Shown piece by piece: positions 9,575 to 19,203 of a stretch of DNA of 64,000 nt. The position numbers and the translations under genes are program-made. The notes under the pieces were generated by a model. The model saw nothing but the letters and a program-made list of their open reading frames with translations, had not been told where the DNA came from and did no database searches. The stretch covers positions 1,178,001 to 1,242,000 of the forward strand of contig NZ_JBFNXW010000001.1 in NCBI RefSeq assembly GCF_040811775.1. The letters are read 5' to 3'. The DNA comes from Balneola sp. MJW-20 (GTDB lineage Bacteria; Bacteroidota; Rhodothermia; Balneolales; Balneolaceae). Position 1 is the first letter of the stretch. The number at the start of each line of letters is the position of its first letter.

Positions 9575-10647
9575 TTATGCGATATACGATCACCCTGATC
9601 CTTACCACACTATTCTTGATTTCCTGCTCCGACGATCAGCCGCTTAACAAAAGAGAATTTTCCTTTGCTGCATGGACCGGAGGCGGAATAGCTCAATCTG
9701 AAACGGAATGGGATTCCCTTCTGTCCAGATTGTCAGATTCCGGGATCAGTGCGCTGTATGTGAGTGGTGGAAGAGAGAAGCTGGAAGAGGTCGTAGCTTA
9801 TGCACGTCCTTACAATATTGACATTCATGCATGGATCTGGACCCTTAACCGCCCCGGGGATACCACTGCTGCAAAACACCCAGATTGGTATGCCGTAAAC
9901 CGAAACGGTGAGAATTCTTATGACTATCGTGCATACGTAGACTATTATCAGTGGCTGAGTCCCTTCTCTGAAGGAGCAAGAGAACATATCAAAAATAATA
10001 TACGGGAAGTTGCTCAGGCTGAGGGAGTTAAGTCTGTTCACCTTGATTATGTCCGATATGTCGATGTAATACTCGGGGCTGACCTGCAGCCAAAGTATGA
10101 TATTGTGCAGGACCGGCAATACCCTGAATACGATTACGGATATCACCCCGAAGCCAGACGGCAATATGAGGAGATCTTTGGCGTGGACCCTATGGATATG
10201 GAGCACCCGGAACTAAGTACGGAATGGCTGCAATTTCGGTTAAATGCTGTTACTTCCCTGGTGAATGAACTGGGAGAGATCGCACGTGAAAATAACAAGA
10301 TTCTGACCGCCGCAGTTTTTCCTTTTCCGGAAATGTCGCGACAAATGGTACGCCAGGACTGGTCTAACTGGGAGCTCGATATTGCTCTTCCCATGCTCTA
10401 TCAAAATTTTTACCGGCAGAATCTGAACTGGATCCGGTTCGCCACCGAACAGGGTGTCAGAGAAGCTGATGGTAAATTTCATATCATAGCAGGCCTGTAT
10501 CTACCCGGATTAAGAGATGATCAGCTGGAGACAGCGATCCTTAACGCAAAAGAAGGTGGAGCAGTCGGAGTATCTCTTTTCAATGTGGGAGCCATGACGG
10601 AAGAGGATTACCAAACAGTGAAAAAGCTGTACAAAGAATTCAATTAG
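9571..10647 (+). CDS. Putative glycoside hydrolase (GHL10-like TIM barrel) lipoprotein
   Basis: Lipoprotein signal with LISC (Cys19 if the first ATG is used). The mature part matches the GHL10 family related to DUF187-type hydrolases: DSGISALYVSGGREK, AWIWTLNR, a HPDWYAVNRNGE strand, and the HLDYVRY motif at 157-163 whose Asp159 is a probable active-site acid, then a YQNFYRQ segment. Such enzymes are predicted to cleave extracellular or peptidoglycan-linked glycans; the substrate here is unknown. The ATG at 9571 overlaps the previous stop; an ATG at 9577 (MRYTI) is nearly as good. No terminator is obvious before the convergent prfA. Confidence 0.78.
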   Translation: MIMRYTITLILTTLFLISCSDDQPLNKREFSFAAWTGGGIAQSETEWDSLLSRLSDSGISALYVSGGREKLEEVVAYARPYNIDIHAWIWTLNRPGDTTAAKHPDWYAVNRNGENSYDYRAYVDYYQWLSPFSEGAREHIKNNIREVAQAEGVKSVHLDYVRYVDVILGADLQPKYDIVQDRQYPEYDYGYHPEARRQYEEIFGVDPMDMEHPELSTEWLQFRLNAVTSLVNELGEIARENNKILTAAVFPFPEMSRQMVRQDWSNWELDIALPMLYQNFYRQNLNWIRFATEQGVREADGKFHIIAGLYLPGLRDDQLETAILNAKEGGAVGVSLFNVGAMTEEDYQTVKKLYKEFN

Positions 10648-10713
10648 AAAAGGCAATTTCAATGCTGCGATTTATCCGGTGACCACGTTGCCTCAGTTTG
10701 AACAGGTTTCTAA

Positions 10714-11793
10714 TCAAGCTTCGGAAAGAGCATTTAATTTCTCCAGGTTCTCTTGCACTCTAAGCTCCTGAATCACTTCCTGAATATCCCCTTTCATGAT
10801 GCTGTCCAGGTTATACAAGGTGAGATTGATACGGTGATCAGTAAGTCTGCCCTGAGGAAAGTTATAGGTACGTATCTTAGCAGACCGGTCACCGGTTGAA
10901 ACCTGACTCTTTCGTTCCGCAGCTCGCTCTTTTTGCTTTTTCTCGAGTTCGATATCATACATCTTGGAACGGAGCATGGTCATGGCTTTTTCCTTGTTCT
11001 GATGCTGTGAACGCTCTTCCTGGCACTCTACAACAATTCCGGTTGGCTCGTGTGTGATCCGGATCGCAGAATCTGTTTTATTCACATGCTGACCCCCGGC
11101 ACCACTAGCCCTGAAAGTATCGATCCGAAGATCCGCTGTATTGATCTCAACATCCACTTCTTCCACTTCCGGTAATACGGCCACCGTTGCAGCGGAAGTA
11201 TGTACCCTGCCCTGGCTCTCCGTCTCCGGAACTCTCTGCACGCGGTGTACACCGCTTTCAAATTTCATGCGTCCGAATACTTCATCCCCCTCCAGTTCGA
11301 ATACGATCTCTTTGTATCCGCCTTTTTCAGAATGATTGATGCTCAGCAGGCTTTGTTTCCAGCCCATCTTATCTGCATATCTCCGGTACATTTCAAACAG
11401 ATCGCCAGCAAAGATAGCCGCTTCATCTCCTCCGGCTCCTGCTCTGATCTCAATGATGGCATTCTTGGAATCCTCCGGGTCTTTCGGAACCAGTTTGATC
11501 TTGATCTCTTCTTCCAGCTTTGCCAGCTGTTCTTTGATCTCCCTGTTCTCTGTTTCCGCCATTTCGGTGATCTCAGGATCTTCATCCATCTCGATCAGTT
11601 CTTTATTTCCTTCCTGCCGGTTGATCAGATCCTTCCAGGTATCGTAATCCTGCACAAGCTCCTCAAGATCACTCCGCTCTTTGGTCAGTGCGGTATATTT
11701 ATCGGGATCATCAAATACAGCGGGATCACTCATTGCTGCATTCACTTCCTCAAAACGTTGTTTGATCTTTTCCAGTTGTGATTGAATATCCAT
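10714..11793 (-). CDS. prfA: Peptide chain release factor 1
   Basis: Terminates translation at UAA and UAG. The 359-residue protein has the peptidyl-tRNA-hydrolysis GGQ motif at 233-235 (GAGGQHVNKTDSAIR). The stop-codon-reading PxT motif is Pro189-Glu190-Thr191 in HRVQRVPETESQGRVHTS; the PxT form assigns it to RF1 rather than RF2. It is divergent from purK and convergent with the glycoside-hydrolase lipoprotein gene. No prmC (the methyltransferase for the GGQ Gln) is adjacent. Confidence 0.97.
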   Translation of the reverse strand: MDIQSQLEKIKQRFEEVNAAMSDPAVFDDPDKYTALTKERSDLEELVQDYDTWKDLINRQEGNKELIEMDEDPEITEMAETENREIKEQLAKLEEEIKIKLVPKDPEDSKNAIIEIRAGAGGDEAAIFAGDLFEMYRRYADKMGWKQSLLSINHSEKGGYKEIVFELEGDEVFGRMKFESGVHRVQRVPETESQGRVHTSAATVAVLPEVEEVDVEINTADLRIDTFRASGAGGQHVNKTDSAIRITHEPTGIVVECQEERSQHQNKEKAMTMLRSKMYDIELEKKQKERAAERKSQVSTGDRSAKIRTYNFPQGRLTDHRINLTLYNLDSIMKGDIQEVIQELRVQENLEKLNALSEA

Positions 11794-11890
11794 AGTAGAG
11801 CTTTGAAATTCGAAGCCAACAAATTAATAATAATATCACCAAGAATTAGAAATTATATCCTTTTTGAACTATTCGTATCTTCCAAAGAAA

Positions 11891-13048
11891 ATGTCAGATT
11901 CTATTCCCTCCGCTACCCGTGTTGGTTTCCTCGGTGCAGGTCAGCTTGCCCGAATGAGCGCCATTGAAGCATTCCGACTGGGAATGCAGGTTTCTGTATT
12001 CTCAGACCGCACCGAAAACGAGCCTGTTCAGTTCATGACCCCTTATTCGGTATCAGGGTCTTATGATGATCTGGACGATATGATCAGCTTCGCAAAGCAA
12101 TGCGATGTGATCACTCTTGAAAACGAATTTATAAGCTCGGAGATCTTAAGAGAAGTACGCGATAAAAGCGGTACACCTATTTACCCATCCCCGGAATCCT
12201 TTGCACTGATCGAGAATAAACTGATCGAAAAACAAACCTTTGAGAATGCCGGTATTCCTGTCACTCCATATCGACTGGTATCCTCGGAAGACGAAATGGC
12301 CGGCTTTGGGGAGGATTATGGATGGCCCTATCTGCTGAAGTCATCTAAAGGAGGATACGATGGCTACGGTAATGAGACTGTAAACAACATGGAGGAAGCA
12401 GTTAAAGCCTATGAGAGCCTAGGCGGAGATAAAGGACGAGATATTCTTGCTGAAGCTTTTGTCGATTTCACCCATGAGCTTGCTGTTCAGGTCGCTCGCA
12501 ATGAGACCGGGCACGTGGTCTACCCTTGCTGCGAAACGGTTCAGGAAAATCATATCTGTGTAGCAGTAAGGTCTCCGGCACCGGTTTCGGAAGATATACA
12601 AGTAAAGGCACAGGAACTTGCTGTACGCGCAGCTGAAGCTATCGACGGGAAAGGCATCTTTGCTTTTGAATTCTTTCTGACCACCGGAGGAGAAGTCTTA
12701 CTGAATGAATCTGCTCCCAGACCCCATAATTCTGGACACTACACGATTGAAGGATGTTCCTCTTCCCAGTTCGAAAATCATATCAGAGCCGTAATGGGTC
12801 TCCCGCTGGGATCAGCTGAGATGACCAAACCTGCGGCCGTAATGATCAACCTGTTGGGTACCCATAACCGGGATGCTGTTGCTGAAAATATTGAAGACGC
12901 GATCAGCGCCCCCTTTGGCCACCTGCATGTGTATGGCAAGGTACAGAGTAAAGTAGGAAGAAAGATGGCTCATTATACACTGATTGGAGACGATCAGGAT
13001 GAGATCTACGATAAGGCAAGAAGAATAACCACCGATATTCAGATCTGA
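11891..13048 (+). CDS. purK: 5-(carboxyamino)imidazole ribonucleotide synthase
   Basis: ATP-grasp enzyme that carboxylates AIR to N5-CAIR in purine synthesis. The start chosen is ATG at 11891 (MSDSIPSATRVGFLGAGQLARM), giving 385 residues; the frame opens nine codons earlier, but these add nothing family-like. Motifs: GFLGAGQLARM, the LLKSSKGGYDGYGN ATP-binding loop, and FEFFLTTGGEVLLNESAPRPHNSGHYTIEGC. The next gene, purE, follows after 77 bp and performs the next step, so this is a purK-purE unit in the usual order for Bacteroidota but reversed from E. coli purEK. Confidence 0.97.
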   Translation: MSDSIPSATRVGFLGAGQLARMSAIEAFRLGMQVSVFSDRTENEPVQFMTPYSVSGSYDDLDDMISFAKQCDVITLENEFISSEILREVRDKSGTPIYPSPESFALIENKLIEKQTFENAGIPVTPYRLVSSEDEMAGFGEDYGWPYLLKSSKGGYDGYGNETVNNMEEAVKAYESLGGDKGRDILAEAFVDFTHELAVQVARNETGHVVYPCCETVQENHICVAVRSPAPVSEDIQVKAQELAVRAAEAIDGKGIFAFEFFLTTGGEVLLNESAPRPHNSGHYTIEGCSSSQFENHIRAVMGLPLGSAEMTKPAAVMINLLGTHNRDAVAENIEDAISAPFGHLHVYGKVQSKVGRKMAHYTLIGDDQDEIYDKARRITTDIQI

Positions 13049-13125
13049 TATACAGTACCTCTTTCATATTTGTCTGATTTGATGACTTTCACCATCTTAA
13101 AACAAATTCTAAAACAACATTTATT

Positions 13126-13614
13126 ATGAGCTCTAACCCGGAAGTCGGAGTAGTAATGGGCAGCGACAGTGACTGGCCTACAATGAAAGAAGCAACGGAG
13201 ATCCTGGATCATTTCGGAATTTCTTACGAAAAGAAAGTCGTATCCGCTCATCGGACTCCTGATGACATGGCAGAATACGGACGAACAGCCCGCGAGCGAG
13301 GTCTTAAGATCATCATAGCCGGTGCAGGTGGTGCAGCCCATCTTCCGGGAATGCTGGCAAGTCACACCACATTGCCGGTGATCGGGGTTCCCGTTAAAAC
13401 TACTGCTCTGGGAGGACTTGATTCTCTTTATTCCATCGTACAGATGCCAAATGGCATACCGGTAGCAACCGTTGCAATAGGAAAGGCTAAGAATGCGGGA
13501 TTGCTTGCTGTACGTATGCTCGGAATGAATGACAACGAACTTGCAGACACTCTTTCAGCATACCATCTGGAAATGGCAAAAGAATCCCGACTTAAGACCA
13601 ATAACCTCAAATAA
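13126..13614 (+). CDS. purE: N5-carboxyaminoimidazole ribonucleotide mutase
   Basis: Converts N5-CAIR made by PurK into CAIR. The 162-residue protein has the class I PurE signature: [10 protein letters not shown] near the N-terminus, SAHRTPDDM with the catalytic histidine, and [17 protein letters not shown] followed by PVIGVP and [12 protein letters not shown]. The presence of PurK next door confirms the N5-CAIR (class I) route. It ends 6 bp from the stop of the convergent sorting-tail protein. Confidence 0.98.
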   Translation: MSSNPEVGVVMGSDSDWPTMKEATEILDHFGISYEKKVVSAHRTPDDMAEYGRTARERGLKIIIAGAGGAAHLPGMLASHTTLPVIGVPVKTTALGGLDSLYSIVQMPNGIPVATVAIGKAKNAGLLAVRMLGMNDNELADTLSAYHLEMAKESRLKTNNLK

Positions 13615-13620
13615 AAGAGT

Positions 13621-15060
13621 TTACTTGATCAGTGTGATCCCACTTACCCGGTAGTAATTTGCGCCACGCATAACTACAAAATAGGTTCCGCTTGACAGGT
13701 TGCCTGCGTCAAACTGTAACGTATGTCTTCCTGCATTCTGGACTCCGTTATACAGATCGGCGACTTCTCTTCCCACAACATCAAATACGCTAATTGATAC
13801 CTTTCCGGTTTCAGCGATCCTATAGGTGATATTTGTAACCGGATTAAAGGGATTAGGATAAGCCGGTTCCAGTTCAAACCGGGTGATCACTTCTTCCGGT
13901 TCTTCCACTGAGGTACTGCTGCCTCCGTATCTCAATTCATGACGGATATAATTTTGAAATCCAGCTCCCGAATCGAAAGAGGTCAAAATTTCAGTCAGGT
14001 GCATACCCTCATCATAGGTATAGATATCGCGATAATACGGTACAAACTCAGATTCCATAAACATCTTAAACAATGATGAATCCGGAACTGATTTCTGATT
14101 ATAGTGTATCTCTTCGATTTCCTCTGTAACCCATGTGCCGTTCCAGACATCATAATCCTTCGAGATCAGTATAAGGGTTGATGGATCGGATGGGTTCGCA
14201 TAGACTTTAGAAGTTACCTGGGCTTCCTCATTATCCCATCCCCCATTTGAATAAACCTGAAGTATATAGTCCGGATAGTCAATTGAAATGAGTGAAACTG
14301 AGAACATCATGGTATATATCTCATCCAGTGTCTTCGTGAAATAGTCAAAAAGCTCGGCCGGTGTATAGCCCGGATAGATCTCTCTTTCTATAGGAACCCA
14401 TTCTCCTGCGTCACGGACATCAGTGGTTATATAGGTGGTGTCATTTGATACGGTTACCGTAAACCGATCCCTTTCTTCAGGAGTGCCATTTACATACTCA
14501 TAACTGATACCACTGGTGATTACTCCATTATCAAAGGTATAATTTTCCTGGTAAACCGGTACCCAGGTCTCATTCTGCCATTCCTCTTCAATGATCTGGC
14601 TTAGTAAAATATTACCTCCTGATTCTGTATATGAATTTAGGGTCCGAAAATTATTTTCCAACTCCATGGTGAAAAAATTCAGAACCTGCATCACATTTTC
14701 TGCAAGCCTCCCATTCGAATAAATAAAAATATTCCTCATTTGCAGTAAATACGATTGTCCGTCATGATAGGAGTTATCTATCGTTACAATCTGACCACTG
14801 TCATATTCATAATTAGTTAATGAGGAAGGTACCCAGACATCTCCATCCCATGAGAAAGTTTCTGCTTCCGTCAGGTCTTCATCTGCCACAGATTTTTCCA
14901 TTATATGATCGGCTCTGAGCCACCTGAATTCTTTCCAGAATGCAGTATTCTCGTCGGATCTGTCTGTTAATTTGTCTGGTAGTGGCCTGTTCTGTCCCAA
15001 TAGTAATACAGGACAAATCCCCATTGCTAGTATGAATACGGTTATTCGTAACTTATTCAT
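13621..15060 (-). CDS. Secreted protein of unknown function with type IX sorting tail
   Basis: A Sec signal (MNKLRITVFILAMGICPVLLLGQ) leads a 479-residue protein. The last ~80 residues are a T9SS type A sorting domain: AYPNPFNPVTNITYRIAE, FDVVGREVADLYNG, AGRHTLQFDAG, ending GITLIK. The middle (~60-380) has loosely repeated beta-type units such as WVPVYQENYTFDNGVITSGI and WVPSSLTNYEYDSGQIVT, i.e. W(V/T)P-x-NY-x-YDxG-x-I; I do not recognise a named domain. It should be exported through the outer membrane and attached or released. A purine-rich AGGGGGAT Shine-Dalgarno sits just before the ATG. Confidence 0.8.
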   Translation of the reverse strand: MNKLRITVFILAMGICPVLLLGQNRPLPDKLTDRSDENTAFWKEFRWLRADHIMEKSVADEDLTEAETFSWDGDVWVPSSLTNYEYDSGQIVTIDNSYHDGQSYLLQMRNIFIYSNGRLAENVMQVLNFFTMELENNFRTLNSYTESGGNILLSQIIEEEWQNETWVPVYQENYTFDNGVITSGISYEYVNGTPEERDRFTVTVSNDTTYITTDVRDAGEWVPIEREIYPGYTPAELFDYFTKTLDEIYTMMFSVSLISIDYPDYILQVYSNGGWDNEEAQVTSKVYANPSDPSTLILISKDYDVWNGTWVTEEIEEIHYNQKSVPDSSLFKMFMESEFVPYYRDIYTYDEGMHLTEILTSFDSGAGFQNYIRHELRYGGSSTSVEEPEEVITRFELEPAYPNPFNPVTNITYRIAETGKVSISVFDVVGREVADLYNGVQNAGRHTLQFDAGNLSSGTYFVVMRGANYYRVSGITLIK

Positions 15061-15196
15061 CTCTATCCCCCTTTTAATTTTGCTGAAATATCCTCTAAAA
15101 CACCCGTAATTATATAATTGAATGTATATAATTTTTATAATATTAATTGAATTATTTTTTACACGATCAATATAAGATTAATCATTCCTTGCAAGT

Positions 15197-15233
15197 AAAC
15201 ATAAGTTTATATGTAATTTATGTTTTAGCTTTG
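15197..15233 (+). promoter_or_regulatory. Candidate promoter with inverted repeat for the YbjQ-family gene
   Basis: TAGCTTTG at 15226-15233 fits the Bacteroidota -7 element TAnnTTTG exactly. Directly in front, AAACATAA (15197-15204) and TTATGTTT (15218-15225) form a perfect 8-bp dyad with a 13-bp spacer, occupying the place of the -33 element, as an operator would. The surrounding 15100-15240 stretch is very AT-rich. Confidence 0.5.
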
Positions 15234-15299
15234 CAACATCAGAGGGATGAGACCCGAATACGAACTCAAAATATACCTAAACAAATTACAGGAGCATTT

Positions 15300-15620
15300 A
15301 TGATAATGAGTACTACCCCCAAGCTGGAGCACAAGCAGATCAAACAGTACAAAGGAATTGTAACAGGAGAAGCTATCCTCGGAGCAAATATCTTTAAAGA
15401 CTTCTTTGCAGGAATAAGAGATATCGTAGGTGGGCGCTCTGGTGCTTATGAAAAAGAATTGCAGTCTGCACGGCGAATTGCATTCGAGGAAATGGAATTA
15501 AAAGCGAGTAGTGTGGGAGCCAACGCTATAGTAGGTATTGATATAGATTATGAAACCATCGGTGCCAATGGTTCTATGCTGATGGTATCTGTCAGCGGCA
15601 CAGCCGTAATTGCTGAATAG
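15300..15620 (+). CDS. YbjQ/UPF0145 family protein
   Basis: A 106-residue cytoplasmic protein of the YbjQ (UPF0145, 'heavy-metal-binding domain') family; its real function is not established. Conserved blocks are [36 protein letters not shown] and the [16 protein letters not shown] segment. The frame is open for 51 codons upstream, but the ATG at 15300 is preceded by an AGGAG at 15290-15294 with 5-bp spacing, and the family begins two residues before TTPKLE, so this start is preferred. Confidence 0.88.
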   Translation: MIMSTTPKLEHKQIKQYKGIVTGEAILGANIFKDFFAGIRDIVGGRSGAYEKELQSARRIAFEEMELKASSVGANAIVGIDIDYETIGANGSMLMVSVSGTAVIAE

Positions 15621-15649
15621 AAGATTAAAGCTGGGATGCTGTTCGGATC

Positions 15650-16831
15650 TTATCCGAACACATCCTTCATCTTTGAAAAGAATCCCTTTCCGTCATCTTT
15701 TGCATGTTTAGCTGAAAAGTTATCCTCGTCCTTCAGCGAGCCGATCATCTTTTTCTGCTCATCCGTAAGATCATCCGGCATATAAACATTGATACGGACA
15801 TATTGGTCACCCTGGCCTGAGTTATTCAGTCCCATAATGCCTTTACCGCGCATCCTCAGCATTTTACCCGGCTGGGTTCCTGCTTCAATTCTGAGTTTAG
15901 CTTTTCCTTTCAGAGTGGGTACTTCTACTTCTGTTCCCAGTAATGCATCCGGAATGGAGAGGGTCAGATTATAATAGATGTTGTTTCCTTCTCGTTCGAA
16001 ATGCTCGTGTTCTTTTTCCTCGATCAACACGATCAGGTTACCGGCAGACCCGCCACGTTTACCCGCATTACCTTGCCCGCGAAGCGTGATATAGTTTCCG
16101 CTGCTTACTCCGGACGGAATATGGATCTTGACGGTCTCTTCACCTTTAACCCGCCCTTCACCATTACATTTCTTACAGGCATTTTTTATGATGCGGCCAT
16201 CACCATGACATTTTGGACAGGTTTGAACATTCACCATCTGTCCGAGTATGGTCCGGGAAACCTGGCGAACTTCTCCCATTCCGTTACAGGTTGAACAGGT
16301 TTCATAATCATTATCGGTTTCAGCACCGGTACCGGTACACTCATCGCATTTAATGTACTTCTTGACCTTTAATTTCTTGTCGGTACCGAATGCGATCTCT
16401 TCGAGACTCAGGGAAATACGGAGTTTCATATCGGATCCTGGCTGGCCGGCTTCTCGTCGGCTTCTGGACCGGGCTCTTCCTGCTCCTCCGCCGCCAAAAA
16501 TATCATCCCCAAAGAAACCACTTCCAAAGATATCTCCGAAACGACTAAAGATATCTTCAAAGCCCATATCATCGAAGTTAACCCCACCGGCACCGGCACC
16601 ATGGCCGTTCACTCCGGCGTGTCCGAACTGATCATATCGGGATCGCTTCTGCGGATCCTTCAGGACCTCATAAGCCTCAGATGCTTCTTTAAATTTCTTT
16701 TCAGCATCAGCATCCCCTTTATTCCGGTCAGGATGGTATTTCATAGCCATCTTCCGGTAGGCCTTCTTGATCTCGGCTTCTGAAGCTTTTTTGTCTACCC
16801 CTAATATTTCGTAGTAATCTCTGTTGGTCAT
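15650..16831 (-). CDS. dnaJ: Chaperone protein DnaJ
   Basis: Hsp40 co-chaperone that stimulates the DnaK ATPase. In order: J domain with HPD at 33-35 ([10 protein letters not shown]), a Gly/Phe-rich linker around 75-120, four CXXCXGXG zinc repeats ([32 protein letters not shown]), and a C-terminal substrate-binding region with [15 protein letters not shown]. The length is 393 residues. It starts 4 bp after grpE, so the two are co-transcribed; dnaK is not in the window. Confidence 0.98.
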   Translation of the reverse strand: MTNRDYYEILGVDKKASEAEIKKAYRKMAMKYHPDRNKGDADAEKKFKEASEAYEVLKDPQKRSRYDQFGHAGVNGHGAGAGGVNFDDMGFEDIFSRFGDIFGSGFFGDDIFGGGGAGRARSRSRREAGQPGSDMKLRISLSLEEIAFGTDKKLKVKKYIKCDECTGTGAETDNDYETCSTCNGMGEVRQVSRTILGQMVNVQTCPKCHGDGRIIKNACKKCNGEGRVKGEETVKIHIPSGVSSGNYITLRGQGNAGKRGGSAGNLIVLIEEKEHEHFEREGNNIYYNLTLSIPDALLGTEVEVPTLKGKAKLRIEAGTQPGKMLRMRGKGIMGLNNSGQGDQYVRINVYMPDDLTDEQKKMIGSLKDEDNFSAKHAKDDGKGFFSKMKDVFG

Positions 16832-16835
16832 AAAA

Positions 16836-17405
16836 TTATTCGCTGACTATTACTTTTGCATGGCGGATCGTGCGGTCACCGATCTTGTATCCGCTTTCAA
16901 TTACCTGAAGTACCATATCGCTTTCCATATCTTCCGAAGGCTGCTTCATCATCGCATCGTGCAGATTCACATCAAATGGTACACCGGTCTCATCTATCCT
17001 CTTTACACCGTGTTTTTCTAAAACATCTGAAAATTTATCAGACACCAGCTTCAGACCTTCCATGAAACTTCCATCCAGATCAGACTCTTCCGCTGCCTGC
17101 ATCGTTCTGATCAGGTCATCATTAACTGGAAGAAAATCTTCTAAGGCACCCGCTTTTGCCTCTTCAAAAAGCTGAAGTCTTTCCCTCTGGACCCTCTTTC
17201 GAACGTTCTCCAGTTCGGCTGCCTTCCTTAACAGAGAGTCTTTGGTAGATGCCAGTTGCTCTTCAAGTTCCAGTATTCTGGACTCAGCCTCACTTAATTC
17301 ATTTTCTTCTTCGGTTCCGCTTTCCTCGGCTGTTGCCGCCTCTTCAGCCACTTCTTCCGACACCGTTTCTTCTTCTTTCAATGATTTATCTTTTTCTTCT
17401 GCCAT
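16836..17405 (-). CDS. grpE: Nucleotide exchange factor GrpE
   Basis: Releases ADP from DnaK. The chosen ATG at 17405 ([13 protein letters not shown]) gives 189 residues, and the frame also allows 17438. The acidic N-terminal ~55 residues are disordered-looking, then a long coiled coil ([12 protein letters not shown]....[17 protein letters not shown]) and the beta-domain signature [12 protein letters not shown], ending in [18 protein letters not shown]. It heads the grpE-dnaJ operon, behind a consensus -33/-7 promoter. No CIRCE element is visible, so HrcA control is not supported. Confidence 0.96.
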   Translation of the reverse strand: MAEEKDKSLKEEETVSEEVAEEAATAEESGTEEENELSEAESRILELEEQLASTKDSLLRKAAELENVRKRVQRERLQLFEEAKAGALEDFLPVNDDLIRTMQAAEESDLDGSFMEGLKLVSDKFSDVLEKHGVKRIDETGVPFDVNLHDAMMKQPSEDMESDMVLQVIESGYKIGDRTIRHAKVIVSE

Positions 17406-17475
17406 GGTTGAATTTTTTATTTTTACGGTATTAAGCAAACATTATGCCACCTATTACTGTAACAGGTATAAGTGA

Positions 17476-17508
17476 CAAACTTACTTCATCCTGCCATAAT
17501 TAAACAAA
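17476..17508 (-). promoter_or_regulatory. Bacteroidota-type -33/-7 promoter of grpE-dnaJ
   Basis: On the minus strand TTTG (17505-17508), 21 bp, then TAAGTTTG (17476-17483), exactly the -33 TTTG and -7 TAnnTTTG pattern. The -33 box lies in the T-run of the terminator of the upstream gene. It predicts a leader of roughly 60 nt before the ATG at 17405. Confidence 0.7.
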
Positions 17509-17533
17509 AAAAGCCACTCCGAAGAGTGGCTTT
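17505..17533 (-). terminator. Intrinsic terminator of the SGNH lipoprotein operon
   Basis: A 10-bp perfect stem (17510-17519 with 17524-17533, AAAGCCACTC and complement) and a CGAA loop, followed on the minus strand by a T-run, 24 bp after the stop at 17558. Confidence 0.9.
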
Positions 17534-17557
17534 GACATTTTAATAGTAAAAACTGGA

Positions 17558-19189
17558 TCACGATCCGCTTTGCTGCGAGACACAATCTCCGGCACAAAGC
17601 TCAACACTTTGAAGATTCAGAACATCAACTCTTGGCAGTGTTGCTCCAAAACTATTTTCTATTACCCGGATGAATTCATTCGTCAGAATTGCATTTCCTC
17701 TGGGGTTTGCATGTACTCCATCGGTGGAAAGAACTCCATTAGGACTGAAGTCCGGTGCCAGGTCAACTCCGTCCACAGAGATACCCGGCTGACCATCGGT
17801 AAGCCCAAAAATATCCCCGAAAACACTGTTTGCATCGTTGGTATTATAGTATGCGATCCTGTTGTTGCCTGCTATAGTATTTGCAATAATAGCATTAAAG
17901 GTCTGCCTGGCTGTTTCGATCTCCACCTGTTCAGCCTGGGTCAGATAATACCTGTCACCACTCAGTGACCCGTTTGCAATGTTGAAGCCTAAAGGAACTA
18001 CAACACCGATAGGGGTATCTGCTACACTTGCATCCCCGTCTGCTTCAGTACCCAGTACTGATCCGGCTCCGAGCAGCACCAGTTCGCCCTGAACCAGCGG
18101 TCTTGATTGCTCGTAGGGAACCAAAGCAGCACGCTGCTGTGCATCGATCTGACCAAAGGTCAGAAGATTATCGAAGCAGCCTCCCAGGTCATCCAGTTCT
18201 TCATCGATGGCAAGAATAGGGTTATCTCCGGCAGAATAACTGATCAGACGTCGATCTATATCAGCCTGATCCACACCAAAGTTTGCACACCCTTGAATAG
18301 CTCCGTTTACAGGAGCCAGGTTTTGATTCAAAAATGTAGCCGTAGCTTCATCTAATCCAATGTTATCCCAGGTAACAGCCTGGAAATAGGCCAGTCCCAG
18401 GAAGAAAGGAATATCTGCTACTATACCATCCGCGCTGGTATTATTCATAAGGGTACTGATAACAGCACCAAACCGGGTGGTGAAATCACCGGGTGAAGTC
18501 AGAATTGCTGGGTTTGATGCTCCCCCGACTGCATAACCCAGTACGTCATTATTTCCGATCCAGAGAGAAAAGAATGTTGGTTGACGTGCTACCACATCCC
18601 CCAGGATCGTAGAAGTTCCGGGATCAGTGGCGATCCTGGCATAAAAAGGACTGAATGCAGGATTATTGGGTATAGCTGTTTCAGGAATCAATAACTGTCC
18701 AACAGTGATACCGGGTATGCCGTAATTATTCAGTTCATTGACATTACCCGAGTAAGCCCCAATGGCATCACCATTGACAACTGGGCTAGGTCCAGGTATA
18801 TTAACATCTAGTTTAAATCGACCCAATGTGGTCTGACCTGCAAGATTCGACGGAATGCTGGTATTAAAACCATTAACCGAATTGATCTCCGGTTGATTAT
18901 AAGAAATTCCGCCCTCGACAGCCTGTGATAAGGATTGCGCCAGAAGGTTTCCGACAGAATTTGCCTGTCCCTCATTATATAAAGCAGCATCCATAAATCC
19001 GGCGGTCTGTGAATTACCAATACTAATAAAATTGGTGAAATCAGCCGAACCGGAACTGTATGTTGCTCCCGGCGGTAGCGGGTTTTCATCTTTCTGTTCA
19101 TCTACAAGAGAATCGTATTGCCCGTCACATCCGACAAACAACAATATTCCGCTTAAAACTAAAGCACTAAGTTTGAATAAATTCTTCAT
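17558..19189 (-). CDS. SGNH/GDSL-type lipoprotein paired with a TonB receptor
   Basis: The lipoprotein signal ends FVGC (Cys21). The hydrolase blocks are divergent but present: block I FISIGNSQTAG with Ser60 in place of GDS, block III SLWIGNNDVLGYA, and block V STDGVHANPRGNAI with the Asp/His pair near the C-terminus. At 543 residues it is about twice the size of a simple SGNH domain, with Gly/Asn/Pro-rich insertions. It lies 14 bp after a TonB-dependent receptor gene and ends in a terminator. This pair is widespread in Bacteroidota-like genomes; a role in outer-membrane handling of an acylated substrate is an inference. Confidence 0.83.
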   Translation of the reverse strand: MKNLFKLSALVLSGILLFVGCDGQYDSLVDEQKDENPLPPGATYSSGSADFTNFISIGNSQTAGFMDAALYNEGQANSVGNLLAQSLSQAVEGGISYNQPEINSVNGFNTSIPSNLAGQTTLGRFKLDVNIPGPSPVVNGDAIGAYSGNVNELNNYGIPGITVGQLLIPETAIPNNPAFSPFYARIATDPGTSTILGDVVARQPTFFSLWIGNNDVLGYAVGGASNPAILTSPGDFTTRFGAVISTLMNNTSADGIVADIPFFLGLAYFQAVTWDNIGLDEATATFLNQNLAPVNGAIQGCANFGVDQADIDRRLISYSAGDNPILAIDEELDDLGGCFDNLLTFGQIDAQQRAALVPYEQSRPLVQGELVLLGAGSVLGTEADGDASVADTPIGVVVPLGFNIANGSLSGDRYYLTQAEQVEIETARQTFNAIIANTIAGNNRIAYYNTNDANSVFGDIFGLTDGQPGISVDGVDLAPDFSPNGVLSTDGVHANPRGNAILTNEFIRVIENSFGATLPRVDVLNLQSVELCAGDCVSQQSGS

Positions 19190-19203
19190 TTTCAGATCCT
19201 TAA

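Noticed and set aside
9733..10206. 157-codon minus-strand ORF inside the GHL10-like gene
   Set aside because: No start signal or homology-like pattern; the plus-strand lipoprotein explains the region.
10644..10713. Cruciform from TTAGAAAAGGCAA and TTGCCT...TTTCTAA between two convergent genes
   Set aside because: Arms are split by unpaired bases, overlap the prfA stop and lack T-runs, so a terminator cannot be supported.
11200..11781. 193-codon plus-strand ORF opposite prfA
   Set aside because: prfA is unambiguous on the minus strand (GGQ, PxT); the opposite ORF is a codon-bias shadow.
17406..17505. CIRCE or HrcA operator before grpE
   Set aside because: No TTAGCACTC-N9-GAGTGCTAA pattern is present; only the -33/-7 promoter is supported.
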